Below, one piece after another: positions 38,252 through 47,213 of a stretch of DNA of 64,000 nt (positions are counted from its first letter, which is position 1; every line of letters starts with the position of its first letter). Below the pieces are notes generated by a model, which did no database searches, was not told the DNA's origin, and saw only the letters and a program-made list of their open reading frames with translations. This stretch comes from Rhodanobacter sp. Root480. Its GTDB lineage: Bacteria; Pseudomonadota; Gammaproteobacteria; Xanthomonadales; Rhodanobacteraceae. The translations under genes and the position numbers were made by a program. The stretch spans positions 1-64,000 of the forward strand of contig NZ_LMEX01000002.1 of NCBI RefSeq assembly GCF_001426645.1. Reading direction: 5' to 3'.

Positions 38252-39505
38252 TCACACCGCCCGCGTCGCCACCACCGGCGGCACGTTCGACGCGCGCCGC
38301 GCCGGCACAAACACCGCGGCCTGGCCAATCGCCAGCATTGCCAGCACGCCCGTGAGCACGTACAGGACAGGGATGCGGGTCATCTCGTAGTGGCTCATCA
38401 GCCACTGGTTGAGCCCCACCGCCAGCAGCACGCCGATCACCACGCCGGTGCCGGCGATCAGCAGGTTCTCGATCTGGAAGTAATGCAGGATGTCGATCTT
38501 GCGTGCGCCCAGCGCGCGCCGCACGCCGATCTGCCGGTGCCGCTGGCCAACCCAGAAACTGGTAAGCCCCACGATGCCGGCGGCGGTGACGCACAGCAGG
38601 ATCAGGCACACCACGCCCATCAGGATCGCCATGCCAAGATCGGCGCGATACGCCTTGTCGCGGATCTCGCCGAACGAGCGCACGCTGTCGTCGTCCAGCA
38701 CACGCATCGGGTTGACCTTGTACAGCGCCGGCATCACCGCGCGCATCACGTCGTCCAGCCGACCCGGCTTGGTGCGCACCGCGTAGCGGGCGAAGTTCGC
38801 GTTCAGACGCGCGGGTATCAGGGTGGAGTTCCACGCCACCTCGTCGCCGCCACCGGCATACGGCACCTGCATGCGCTCGACCACACCGATCACGGTGACC
38901 GGCTTGTTGCCGCCGTTGAGGTAAACGGCCTTGCCCACGGCGCCATCCGGGAACAATTTGTCGGCAAGCGCCTTGGTCAGGATCGCGATGTCCGGATCAC
39001 GCTGGTCGCGGAATCCCTGGTGCACCACGTCGCCGGCATTGAACGCGCGTCCGGCGACCAGCCGCACACCGAGCGTGGGCAATACCTGCTCGTCGCTGAA
39101 GTAATACGTGGTGCGGGTAACGCTTTTGCCGCGGAATTGCGTATCCCCGGGCTTGGTGGCGATGGCGCCGTTCCACGACGAGTCGAGCAGCGGCATCGAA
39201 TTGATCGGCGCCACCGACACCACATCGGGCAGTTGGCGCAGCGCGGCAAGATCTTCGAGCTGCATGGCATCGAGCTTGTCCACGCCACCGGGCACGTCCT
39301 CGCCGGGCGCGCCCACCCACTGCTGGGTGACCAGGAACAGGTTGCTCTCGTCCAGCCCGGTCGGGCGGTTCACCCGTTCGATGCGCTGGCCGATGATGAA
39401 CACCGCATTGCAGACGATCGCCAGGGTCAGCGCGATCTGCATAGCGATCAGCACGACGCCGGCCTTGTGCTTGCGCAATGCGGCGAGGATGGGATGGAGT
39501 GTCAT
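38252..39505 (-). CDS. MacB/FtsX-type permease, type B, pair 2
   Basis: 417 residues starting MTLHPILAALRKHKAGVVLI. Type B features: helix with AIVCNAVF, periplasmic core, three C-terminal helices, coupling motif RQIGVRRALGARKIDI and end PPVVATRAV. Unlike the other pairs, it is separated from its A partner by 199 nt, which hold an inverted repeat. Confidence 0.9.
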   Translation of the reverse strand: MTLHPILAALRKHKAGVVLIAMQIALTLAIVCNAVFIIGQRIERVNRPTGLDESNLFLVTQQWVGAPGEDVPGGVDKLDAMQLEDLAALRQLPDVVSVAPINSMPLLDSSWNGAIATKPGDTQFRGKSVTRTTYYFSDEQVLPTLGVRLVAGRAFNAGDVVHQGFRDQRDPDIAILTKALADKLFPDGAVGKAVYLNGGNKPVTVIGVVERMQVPYAGGGDEVAWNSTLIPARLNANFARYAVRTKPGRLDDVMRAVMPALYKVNPMRVLDDDSVRSFGEIRDKAYRADLGMAILMGVVCLILLCVTAAGIVGLTSFWVGQRHRQIGVRRALGARKIDILHYFQIENLLIAGTGVVIGVLLAVGLNQWLMSHYEMTRIPVLYVLTGVLAMLAIGQAAVFVPARRASNVPPVVATRAV

Positions 39506-39555
39506 CGTTGTGGTTCCTTGCGCGGACCGGGTGGAGTGCGTCGACCTTGCTGTTT

Positions 39556-39670
39556 GCTCGTCACCCCAGCGAAAGCTGGGGCCCAGTGGCTTTCGCCCAT
39601 CGAGGGAAGGCGCTGGATGACCAGCATTCGCTGTTGAAAAGCGCCTCCAGCTTTCGCTGGAATGACGAGC
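39556..39670. repeat. Inverted repeat with CAGCGAAAGCTGG hairpins, inside pair 2
   Basis: CTCGTCACCCCAGCGAAAGC at the left and the inverted CCAGCTTTCGCTGGAATGAC at the right bound a 115-nt block. It separates the A and B genes of pair 2. A relative lies at 50021. Confidence 0.8.
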
Positions 39671-39704
39671 CGGGAGATGACGGGAAAATTCACGGCATCC
39701 CTCC

Positions 39705-41021
39705 TCAGTTGGACTTCAGTTGCCACGCCGGCTGCACGCGCGACGCACGGAAGGTGGGGTAAAGCCCGGCCAGCAGGGTCGCCGATACGGCCACCAGCAG
39801 CGTGATCACCAGCAGTGAAAGGTCGAGCCGGGCCAGGTCGGAAATGCTCTTGGGCAGCACCAGGCCCACGCTGGCCACACCCACGCCGGTCAGCAGCAGG
39901 CCCAGCACGCCGCCGGCCGCGCCGACCATGCCCGCCTCGGTGAGAAACTGCAGGTAGATCGCCTTGCGCGGCGCACCCAGCGCGCGGCGCACGCCGATCT
40001 CGCCGCTGCGGCGCAGGAACTTGGCCAGCAGCAGGCCCACGGTGTTCACCAGGCACACCAGCAACAGGCACAGCGCCACCAGCAGCGACACCTTGGTATC
40101 GCGCGGCACCACCTGCTGCTGTTCCAGATAGTCCGGCAGGTTGCGCAGGCGGTTGTTGGGCGCCCAGCCGAAACGGCCGGCCTTCTGCTGGTTTTTCGCA
40201 TAGGCGTCCAGGTACTGGCGATACGCGCTGACCGCCGCCGCATCGTCCAGCTCGGCCATGTAGGCGATCCACACGCATTCCGAATGCTGCAGGCCCACGA
40301 AGCCCGACTCCTTCGGCGTGGCGTTGCAGTTGGTGTTGCCGTTGTTGGGCAGGCCCACCGAGATCGCGCGCTCGAACGGCAGGAAGACGTCCTCCACGTT
40401 CTCGCTGAAACCGCCCGTGTTGGTCACGTCGTAGAAGCGTGGCTGCGGGTTCCAGTGATCGAGCACGCCGACCACGCGGTAATCGCGGCCTTCGATGTTC
40501 ACCGTGCGGCCCACGCTGTCGACGTTGCCGAACAGCTTCTCGTTGAGCTTGCTGCTGATCACCGCCACCGCGGCGCGCTGCGCATCGTCCTGCGCGCTCC
40601 AGCCGTTGCCGTAGAGGAACGGCACGTCCAGCATCGGGAAGAACTCGCTGTACACCGCATGGCCGGTGACGTTGAGCGGATGCTTGCCGGCCTGCGTGGG
40701 CACCACCGAGGGAGAGATCTGATACATCGCCGATTGCCGCTTGGCGCGGTGGTCGCGCATCAGCGTGGTGGCGTCCAGATAGCTCATGGCGCTGGGTGGC
40801 TCGCCATCGGTATCGCGATCCTTCGGACCCCAGTTGTCGATCTGGGGCACGAACAACTGCGCCGACTTCCACGGGATCGGGTCACCCGAAACCGCGCGAA
40901 ACACCGAGTACGTCGTCATCGACGCGGCCACGCCGAAGCCGATCGCCAGCACCATCAGTGCGGTGAGGCCGGGGCTTCGCCTGAGGCTGCGCAGCGCCAG
41001 TTCGAGGTAGTAGGCAAACAT
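39705..41021 (-). CDS. MacB/FtsX-type permease, type A, pair 2
   Basis: 438 residues starting MFAYYLELALRSLRRSPGLT at 41021; the longer open frame runs into the repeat upstream. Type A features: periplasmic Cys pair (NTNCNA and SECVWI), coupling motif GEIGVRRALGAPRKAI and end QPAWQLKSN. Confidence 0.9.
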   Translation of the reverse strand: MFAYYLELALRSLRRSPGLTALMVLAIGFGVAASMTTYSVFRAVSGDPIPWKSAQLFVPQIDNWGPKDRDTDGEPPSAMSYLDATTLMRDHRAKRQSAMYQISPSVVPTQAGKHPLNVTGHAVYSEFFPMLDVPFLYGNGWSAQDDAQRAAVAVISSKLNEKLFGNVDSVGRTVNIEGRDYRVVGVLDHWNPQPRFYDVTNTGGFSENVEDVFLPFERAISVGLPNNGNTNCNATPKESGFVGLQHSECVWIAYMAELDDAAAVSAYRQYLDAYAKNQQKAGRFGWAPNNRLRNLPDYLEQQQVVPRDTKVSLLVALCLLLVCLVNTVGLLLAKFLRRSGEIGVRRALGAPRKAIYLQFLTEAGMVGAAGGVLGLLLTGVGVASVGLVLPKSISDLARLDLSLLVITLLVAVSATLLAGLYPTFRASRVQPAWQLKSN

Positions 41022-41043
41022 TCCATTCACTCCGTTGTTTGTC

Positions 41044-41151
41044 TCCTCCCCCTGCAAAGCAGGGGGAGGTTGGGAGGGGGTGCTCTTTGAGCTATCCCGC
41101 GAAAAGCAAAAGCACCCCACCCCAGCCCTCCCCTGCATGCAGGGGAGGGAG
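41044..41151. repeat. Intergenic inverted repeat, CTCCCCCTGC family, between pairs 1 and 2
   Basis: CTCCCCCTGCAAAGCAGGGG at the left and CCCTCCCCTGCATGCAGGGG at the right, each a hairpin, with AAAAGCAAAAGCACC in the spacer. Confidence 0.87.
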
Positions 41152-41158
41152 TAGAAAC

Positions 41159-42391
41159 TCACACACTCCGCGTTGCCTCCACCGGCGATACGTGCGAAGC
41201 ACGCAACGCCGGCGCCAGCACCGCACCCTGGCCGAGCACCAACAACGCCACCACGCCGGCCGCCACGTAAGCCAGCGACAGCCGCGCCATTTCGAACTGG
41301 CTGACCATCCACACGTTGATACCGATCGCCAGCACCGCGCCGACCATCACCCCGCCGATGCCGATCAACAGGTTTTCAGTAAGGAAATAGTTGAGGATGT
41401 CGCGGCGCGTGGCGCCCAGCGCGCGGCGCACGCCGATCTGCTTGCGCCGCTGGCCGACCCAGAAACTGGTGAGGCCCACGATGCCCGCGGCGGTGATCGC
41501 CAGCAGCACCGCGCTGATGATGGCCATCAGGATCGCCATGCCGCGGTCGGGCCCGTAGGCGCGTTGGCGCACCTGGGCGAAGGTCATCACGCCGTCCTTG
41601 TGGTCGATGATGCGCATGCGGCTTTGCGCGAACAGCGCCTTGGGCGCATCTCGCATCGCGGCATCGAGCTGGCCCGGTCGCGCACGCACCAGGTAGTAGG
41701 TGTAGTCGTTCAACAGCTGCGCCGGCACCAGCACCGCGTTGTACGCATAGGGGCCGGCCCAGCTCCCGGTCATGTGCGCCTGCAGCGTGTCGGTGATGCC
41801 GATGACGGTCGATGGCGTGCGCCCCATCGTCACATAGATGGTCTTGCCCAGCGCGGAGCCGTCGGGATAGAGCCGGTGCGCCAGGTCCTTGCTGATGATC
41901 ACCTGCGCCGCATGCATCGCATCGCGCGGCTGCTGCGCGCCAGCCTCGCTGGCGGTGAAATTGCGTCCGGCGATCAGGCGCGTGCCCAGCGTGGCCAGGG
42001 CGTGTTCATCGGAGAAAAATATCGCCGAGTCGGTGGTCATCTTCACCTGGTCGGGCTGCAGTTTGATGAAGTTGTCCCAGCCGCTGCCAAGCAGTGGAAA
42101 ACTGTTGATCGGCGCGGCATCCTGCACGCTGCCGAGCTGGCGCAGGGCGATCAGGTCGGCCCGCATCTGCGCATCGATGCGCTGCGGGTCGGACTTGTCG
42201 GCCCAGTCGCTGCGGATCACGAACAGGTTGGTTTCATCCACGCCGCTGGGGCGCGCCATGCGCTCGATGCGCTGCTGGATGATGAACAGCGCGTTGCACA
42301 CGATCGCCAGGGTCAGCGCGATCTGCAGCGCGATCAGCACGGTGCCGGCCTTGTGGTGGCGCATCGCCGCGAGGATGGGTTTGATCTGCAT
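41159..42391 (-). CDS. MacB/FtsX-type permease, type B, pair 1
   Basis: 410 residues, ATG at 42391 (MQIKPILAAMRHHKAGTVLI). Type B features: helix with AIVCNALF, periplasmic core, three C-terminal helices, coupling motif KQIGVRRALGATRRDI and end SPVEATRSV. It follows its A partner by 22 nt. Confidence 0.9.
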   Translation of the reverse strand: MQIKPILAAMRHHKAGTVLIALQIALTLAIVCNALFIIQQRIERMARPSGVDETNLFVIRSDWADKSDPQRIDAQMRADLIALRQLGSVQDAAPINSFPLLGSGWDNFIKLQPDQVKMTTDSAIFFSDEHALATLGTRLIAGRNFTASEAGAQQPRDAMHAAQVIISKDLAHRLYPDGSALGKTIYVTMGRTPSTVIGITDTLQAHMTGSWAGPYAYNAVLVPAQLLNDYTYYLVRARPGQLDAAMRDAPKALFAQSRMRIIDHKDGVMTFAQVRQRAYGPDRGMAILMAIISAVLLAITAAGIVGLTSFWVGQRRKQIGVRRALGATRRDILNYFLTENLLIGIGGVMVGAVLAIGINVWMVSQFEMARLSLAYVAAGVVALLVLGQGAVLAPALRASHVSPVEATRSV

Positions 42392-42413
42392 GATTAGAGC
42401 CTGCCCCATGCCT

Positions 42414-43727
42414 TCAGTTGGATTTCAGCTGCCACGCCGGCTGCACTTTCGCGGCGCGCCAGGTGGGATAGAAGGCCGCCAGCACGGTCGCCACGACCGC
42501 CACCAGCAAGGTCATCGCCACCAGCGACGCGTCGAGATGCGCCAGCCGGGCGATCTGCGGCTCGAACAGCAAGCCCACGCCGAACATGCCCAGCGCCGTC
42601 AGCAGCAGGCCGAGCACGCCGCCTGCCAGGCCCACGGTGGCTGCCTCGATCAGGAACTGGCGGTAGATCTCGCCACGCGGTGCGCCGAGTGCGCGGCGCA
42701 CGCCGATCTCCGCCGCACGGCGCATGAACTTGGCCAGCAACAGACCGATGGTGTTGACCAGGCAGATCACGAAGAAGCCCAGCGCCACCATCAGCGAAAT
42801 GCGACTCTCCGGCGGCACCACCTGCTTGTAGTCGAGCCAGTTGTTGACGTCGCGCAGGCGCACATTCGGCGCCCAATGGAAGCGGCCGGCACGCTGCTGC
42901 TCGGCGGCGTAGTGGGTGAGGAAATCGCGATAGGCGTTCGCAGCCGGCTGGTCGGCCAGCTCCACCCACATCGGTACCCACACGCACTCGCCATGCAACC
43001 AGGCATCGCGGCCGCTACCGAAATCCACGTTGCTCCCGCAATTGTTGCGCCCCGCGGTGTCCATCTCCACGTCGACCGCGCGGGCGAACGGCAGGTACAC
43101 CTGCACTGGGTCGCCGAAGGCGTTGCCGCTGAACAAGTCGTAGAAACGCGGTTTGGGATCCCAGTGCGCCGTCACCCCGACGATGCGGTAGCTGTGTCGA
43201 TCCAGGGTGATTTCGCGGCCCACGCTGTCGGCGCCGTTGAAAAGCTGCTGGTTGAGCGCGTGGCTGATCACCACCACCGCCGCGCGGCCCTCGTCGTCGC
43301 TGGCGCGCCACGCGCCACCAAATTCGAACGGCACCTCGAACATGCCGAAGAAGTCCGTGTTGGTGGCGTAACCGTGAGCGATGAAAGGCAGGCTCTGGTT
43401 GCCTTCCGGCAGCACCGACGGCGCCACCTCGAACAACAGCGTCTGGTGCGCGGCCTTGCGCGCGGCGACCAGCGCGGTAGCGTCGGTATAGGTAAGCGCC
43501 TCCGGCGGCTCACCCTTGTCGTTGTATTGCGGACCGCGGTTGTCGACCAGCACCGTATAGAGCTGGCCGGATTTGCCGGGTATCGGATCGCCCGACACCG
43601 CGCGAAACACCGACCAGGTGATCATCGACGCGGCCACGCCAAACCCGATCGCCATCACCATCAACGCCGTCAGCGCCGGGTTGCGGCGCAGGCTGCGAAG
43701 ACCGAGTTGGAAGTAGTAGGCGAACAT
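42414..43727 (-). CDS. MacB/FtsX-type permease, type A, pair 1
   Basis: 437 residues starting MFAYYFQLGLRSLRRNPALT. Type A features: one N-terminal helix, periplasmic core with Cys pair (NNCGSN and ECVWVP), three C-terminal helices, coupling motif AEIGVRRALGAPRGEI and end QPAWQLKSN. It is the first permease after the ATPase gene, from which a 109-nt spacer with a palindromic repeat separates it. Confidence 0.9.
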   Translation of the reverse strand: MFAYYFQLGLRSLRRNPALTALMVMAIGFGVAASMITWSVFRAVSGDPIPGKSGQLYTVLVDNRGPQYNDKGEPPEALTYTDATALVAARKAAHQTLLFEVAPSVLPEGNQSLPFIAHGYATNTDFFGMFEVPFEFGGAWRASDDEGRAAVVVISHALNQQLFNGADSVGREITLDRHSYRIVGVTAHWDPKPRFYDLFSGNAFGDPVQVYLPFARAVDVEMDTAGRNNCGSNVDFGSGRDAWLHGECVWVPMWVELADQPAANAYRDFLTHYAAEQQRAGRFHWAPNVRLRDVNNWLDYKQVVPPESRISLMVALGFFVICLVNTIGLLLAKFMRRAAEIGVRRALGAPRGEIYRQFLIEAATVGLAGGVLGLLLTALGMFGVGLLFEPQIARLAHLDASLVAMTLLVAVVATVLAAFYPTWRAAKVQPAWQLKSN

Positions 43728-43737
43728 GCGTGGGTTC

Positions 43738-43830
43738 CGGGAATGGGGAATCGGGAATGGGGAATCGGAAAAGCGGCGGTCTCGCGAGCTTGCGCTCTCA
43801 ACGATTCCCTATTCCCGATTCCCCATTCCC
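43738..43830. repeat. Intergenic inverted repeat, GGGAATC family, between ATPase gene and pair 1
   Basis: GGGAATGGGGAATCGGGAAT and complementary right arm CCCTATTCCCGATTCCCC around a spacer of about 45 nt. The spacer differs from those at 35.5 and 38.2 kb. Confidence 0.87.
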
Positions 43831-43836
43831 TGCTCT

Positions 43837-44556
<720 letters not shown>

Positions 44557-44585
44557 GGTTGCGTCCCTTGGTGGTGGTGTCTTGG

Positions 44586-44680
44586 CTCCTCCCCCTGCGT
44601 GCAGGGGGAGGCTGGGAGGGGGTGCGGGCTTGCGGAAGAGCTACCCCACCCCAGCCCTCCCCTGCGAGCAGGGGAGGGAG
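44586..44680. repeat. Intergenic inverted repeat, CTCCCCCTGC family, between adaptor and ATPase genes
   Basis: CTCCCCCTGCGTGCAGGGGG and CCCTCCCCTGCGAGCAGGGG hairpins at the two ends of the block. Confidence 0.87.
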
Positions 44681-44687
44681 AAAATCG

Positions 44688-45959
44688 TCAGTTACTGATC
44701 GCGACTGTCGTCGCACCCTTGAAGCTGTCGGTACCGGAAATCACGATGCGGTCGCCTTCCTTCAGGCCTTCGAGGATTTCCACTTTGTCGATGCTGGAGG
44801 CGCCCACGCGGATCGGAGTCTTGGTGGCGATGTCGTCGCGCACCAGATAGGCGTAGCTGCCGCCGGATTCGTCCACGAACGAGCCGCGCTGCACGGTCAG
44901 CACGTTGTCGCGCTTGTCCAGCAGCACGCGCACGGACAGGCGCTGGTTCTGCCGCAACTGTTTGGGCGTATCGCCGGCGAAGCGCAGCCGCGCGGCCACT
45001 TGGCCGTTGACCACCTCGGGCGAGATCGCGCTGACCAAACCTTTCCAGGTATGGCCATTGCCGCTGATCTCGCCAGCCATGCCAATGCCCAGATCGCGGG
45101 CAAAGCTTTCCGGCACCTGCATTTCCACCTGCAGCGCGGACAGGTCGATGACGCTGAGCAGTTGCGCGTCCTTGGCCACGGTGGCGCGCTCGGCGATGAA
45201 CAGCTGGCCGACCTGCCCGTCCACCGGTGATTTCACGTTGAGGTCGTCGACCTGGCGCTGCAGATCCTTCACCAGCAGCAACTGGCGCTCGTGCGCCAGC
45301 TTCTTCGACTGGATGTCGAAGTTGAGGCTGGCGTTGTCCATGCCCAGGTCGGCCTTGGCGTGCTGCAGCGTGATCTGCGCCTTGTGCAGGGCGTCCTTGG
45401 CACGGTCCACGTCCATGCCGGGCACCGCGCCCTTGCCGAATGCCTTCTGGTTGCGATCGAGATCGCGCGCGGCGGCCTGCTCGTCGATCTTGGCGTTGTC
45501 AAACGCCTTCTGCAGTTCGCCGCGCTGCTTGCGCGCATCGATCTGGGCGCGCTGGTAATCCACCTCCATCGCGTCGGCGTTGCTCTGCTCCTGCGCCAGC
45601 TTGTTGGTCAGCTCGGGGCTCACGATGGTGGCCAGCACCTGGCCCTCCTTCACCGTATCGCCCGCGTGCACCTTCAACGTCACCGCGCCGCCGGAGGTGG
45701 CGTACAGCGTGGGGCTCACCGCCGCCACCACCTTGCCCTCGGCCGCGATGTCGCGCACGAACGGCCCGCGCTCCACCGTGGCGAACGACAGCCGCGAGCT
45801 GCTGACCGACGCGGACGCGGAAAACATGCGCCCGATCCCCGGCGCCAACCAAACCAGCAGGGCCAGCACAGCCACGCCAACGCCCGCCAGAATCACCCGT
45901 CGCCGACGGTTGGGTTTGACCTCGACCATGCGGTCTTGCGCGGAGGTATCACGAATCAT
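44688..45959 (-). CDS. Periplasmic adaptor (HlyD/MacA-type membrane fusion protein)
   Basis: 423 residues starting MIRDTSAQDRMVEVKPNRRR with AAGGGC upstream. An N-terminal membrane anchor (about 23-43) is followed by a lipoyl half-motif, a long coiled-coil hairpin (about 120-235), the second lipoyl half (VKSPVDGQVGQL) and beta-barrel domains. Such adaptors link MacB-type inner-membrane transporters to an outer-membrane channel. It is the first gene of the array, 45 nt downstream of the predicted sigma-54 promoter. No TolC-like channel gene is in this window. Confidence 0.92.
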   Translation of the reverse strand: MIRDTSAQDRMVEVKPNRRRRVILAGVGVAVLALLVWLAPGIGRMFSASASVSSSRLSFATVERGPFVRDIAAEGKVVAAVSPTLYATSGGAVTLKVHAGDTVKEGQVLATIVSPELTNKLAQEQSNADAMEVDYQRAQIDARKQRGELQKAFDNAKIDEQAAARDLDRNQKAFGKGAVPGMDVDRAKDALHKAQITLQHAKADLGMDNASLNFDIQSKKLAHERQLLLVKDLQRQVDDLNVKSPVDGQVGQLFIAERATVAKDAQLLSVIDLSALQVEMQVPESFARDLGIGMAGEISGNGHTWKGLVSAISPEVVNGQVAARLRFAGDTPKQLRQNQRLSVRVLLDKRDNVLTVQRGSFVDESGGSYAYLVRDDIATKTPIRVGASSIDKVEILEGLKEGDRIVISGTDSFKGATTVAISN

Positions 45960-46003
45960 CTTGCCCTTCCCGACCGCGGACAGCGCGGTTGCGAAGGGAT
46001 GAT

Positions 46004-46019
46004 TGCAAACGCTGTGCCA
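46004..46019 (-). promoter_or_regulatory. Sigma-54 (-24/-12) promoter of the exporter array
   Basis: On the minus strand TGGCACA-GCGT-TTGCA matches the consensus TGGCACG-N4-TTGCW with GG and GC exactly ten bases apart. It lies 45 nt upstream of the adaptor start codon, and the array ends with its own NtrC-family activator. No good sigma-70 promoter was seen in the same gap. Confidence 0.75.
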
Positions 46020-46085
46020 GCAGTACCCGGTACTGATTTGGCCTACCAATCAGTCAGTTGGATCACAGCTGCGGAAAGGTTCCAG

Positions 46086-46117
46086 TGTCCGCGGACAATG
46101 GGGCGGACAGGCGGACA
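46086..46117 (-). promoter_or_regulatory. Candidate activator binding sites (UAS)
   Basis: A perfect 12-bp palindrome TGTCCGCGGACA (46086-46097) and two further CGGACA half-sites (46104-46109 and 46112-46117) lie about 95-125 nt upstream of the predicted sigma-54 start point, the usual distance for NtrC-type enhancers. A related TGTCCGCGG also occurs in the leader at 45974-45982. An additional ACTGATT/AATCAGT inverted repeat (46032-46054) sits between the UAS and the promoter. Confidence 0.55.
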
Positions 46118-46122
46118 GCCAA

Positions 46123-46270
46123 GGCGCCCTCATCCGCCTTCGGCACCTTCTCCCGCGAAGCGGGAGAAGGAAACGGCAAAAGCTCGCGGCGCAAGCCCGC
46201 GACGCGGTAGGGCGGGATGCCCCCTTCTCCCGCTTGCGGGAGAAGGTGCCGAAGGCGGATGAGGGCGCTC
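46123..46270. repeat. Inverted repeat, CTTCTCCCGC family
   Basis: GCGCCCTCATCCGCCTTCGG at the left and its complement at the right enclose two CTTCTCCCGC/GCGGGAGAAG hairpins. It lies between the exporter-array control region and the gene at 46273. Confidence 0.85.
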
Positions 46271-46272
46271 TT

Positions 46273-46845
46273 CTAAACCCTCGCCACCCGCTGCAGCGGT
46301 AACGCCTCGGCCAGCGCCACCTGTGCGGCCAGCCGCTGCCCCACCAGCGACACGACGGACGCGGGGCAGGCATCGAACACCTTGAAACACGCCTGCGGCC
46401 ACCAGCGAAAACCGCACAGCCGGGCGCTGGCCGGTCGAAATCGGCGCGACGCACGCCACGACGCGGCCGCAGGCACGCCCTCGCCCGCCGCCAGCAACCG
46501 GTCCCAGGCGAGATAGTCGGTATCCGGCAACAGATGCAACCGAGCCTGGGTGGCGCCGCGCACATCCACGCATTCGATCCATTCGCGCGGGCCTTCCGTG
46601 GTCACTTCGCCCACTTCCGCCAGCCAGTGCGTGCGCAACAACGGTTGCAGATCAGCCGAACCCAGCAGCCAGCCAGGCGGTGACCGGGTGTCGGCGCACT
46701 CGCCCGGCAGGTACAACACGCAGCCGAGGGCCGGCAGCCGGTGCATCAACTCCAGCGGCGTGAGCCGCCGCCAGCGCCGGGTGACGTGGGTGGGTGCGGG
46801 GTGATAGCCCAGACATTGCAAGATGGAAAATGGACGGCCAAACAT
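46273..46845 (-). CDS. Hypothetical protein downstream of hemP
   Basis: 190 residues, soluble, rich in Leu, Arg and Trp, with no membrane helix or recognised motif. It starts MFGRPFSILQCLGYHPAPTH and lies 71 nt downstream of hemP on the same strand, so it probably shares the Fur-regulated promoter and may act in haem or iron acquisition. The name is not known to me; the C-terminal codons abut a palindromic repeat. Confidence 0.6.
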   Translation of the reverse strand: MFGRPFSILQCLGYHPAPTHVTRRWRRLTPLELMHRLPALGCVLYLPGECADTRSPPGWLLGSADLQPLLRTHWLAEVGEVTTEGPREWIECVDVRGATQARLHLLPDTDYLAWDRLLAAGEGVPAAASWRASRRFRPASARLCGFRWWPQACFKVFDACPASVVSLVGQRLAAQVALAEALPLQRVARV

Positions 46846-46916
46846 GGATCACCTCGACGGTGGCCCGGCTGGCGCATGCGCACTGGCTGAGGCGTGGAAA
46901 CTGGGGGTGGCGCGAG

Positions 46917-47123
46917 CTACTTGGTGAGGATCAACTTGTCGTTGCGCGTGAGGCGCAAGTGGTATTCGTTGCCCTGGTGCTGGATCACCAGCTCACGCGC
47001 GCCATCGAGCAGCGCGAGGCTGTTGACGCGGCGCACCGCACTGGTGGTCATCGACAGCGGGCGTCGACGTGATTCGCCGATGGAAACGACGGGGGACGAC
47101 AACAACTGGGAGGAAGGCGACAT
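46917..47123 (-). CDS. hemP: Hemin uptake protein HemP
   Basis: 68 residues ending LVIQHQGNEYHLRLTRNDKL with the terminal LILTK, the conserved core of the HemP family (residues 38-68). HemP proteins accompany haem-receptor genes and in some bacteria activate their expression. The ATG at 47123 has GGAG at suitable distance; a later ATG at codon 25 (MTTSAVRR) would leave the conserved core intact. A Fur box overlaps its promoter. Confidence 0.87.
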   Translation of the reverse strand: MSPSSQLLSSPVVSIGESRRRPLSMTTSAVRRVNSLALLDGARELVIQHQGNEYHLRLTRNDKLILTK

Positions 47124-47153
47124 CGGGAGCTCCAGCGCGGCGACGGTTTAAAG

Positions 47154-47181
47154 ATGATAATGATTCTCATTAACCTGTCAA
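47154..47181 (-). promoter_or_regulatory. hemP promoter
   Basis: TTGACA (47176-47181) and TATCAT (47154-47159) on the minus strand, 16 nt apart, 31 nt upstream of the hemP start codon. The Fur box covers the spacer and the -10 element. Confidence 0.65.
47156..47174. promoter_or_regulatory. Fur box
   Basis: GATAATGATTCTCATTAAC matches the 19-bp Fur consensus GATAATGATAATCATTATC at 16 of 19 positions. Its overlap with the hemP promoter predicts iron repression. Confidence 0.8.
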
Positions 47182-47213
47182 CCGTACCGCAGCGAAGCTC
47201 ACGGAAATCCCGC

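Noticed and set aside
36760..38355. 531-codon plus-strand open frame across the permease array
   Set aside because: Shadow of the pair 3 type A gene and the adjacent repeat; similar shadows occur over every permease.
46123..46270. Small coding frame over the palindromic block
   Set aside because: The sequence is fully explained by two hairpins and an outer inverted repeat; frames across it change with each hairpin and resemble nothing.
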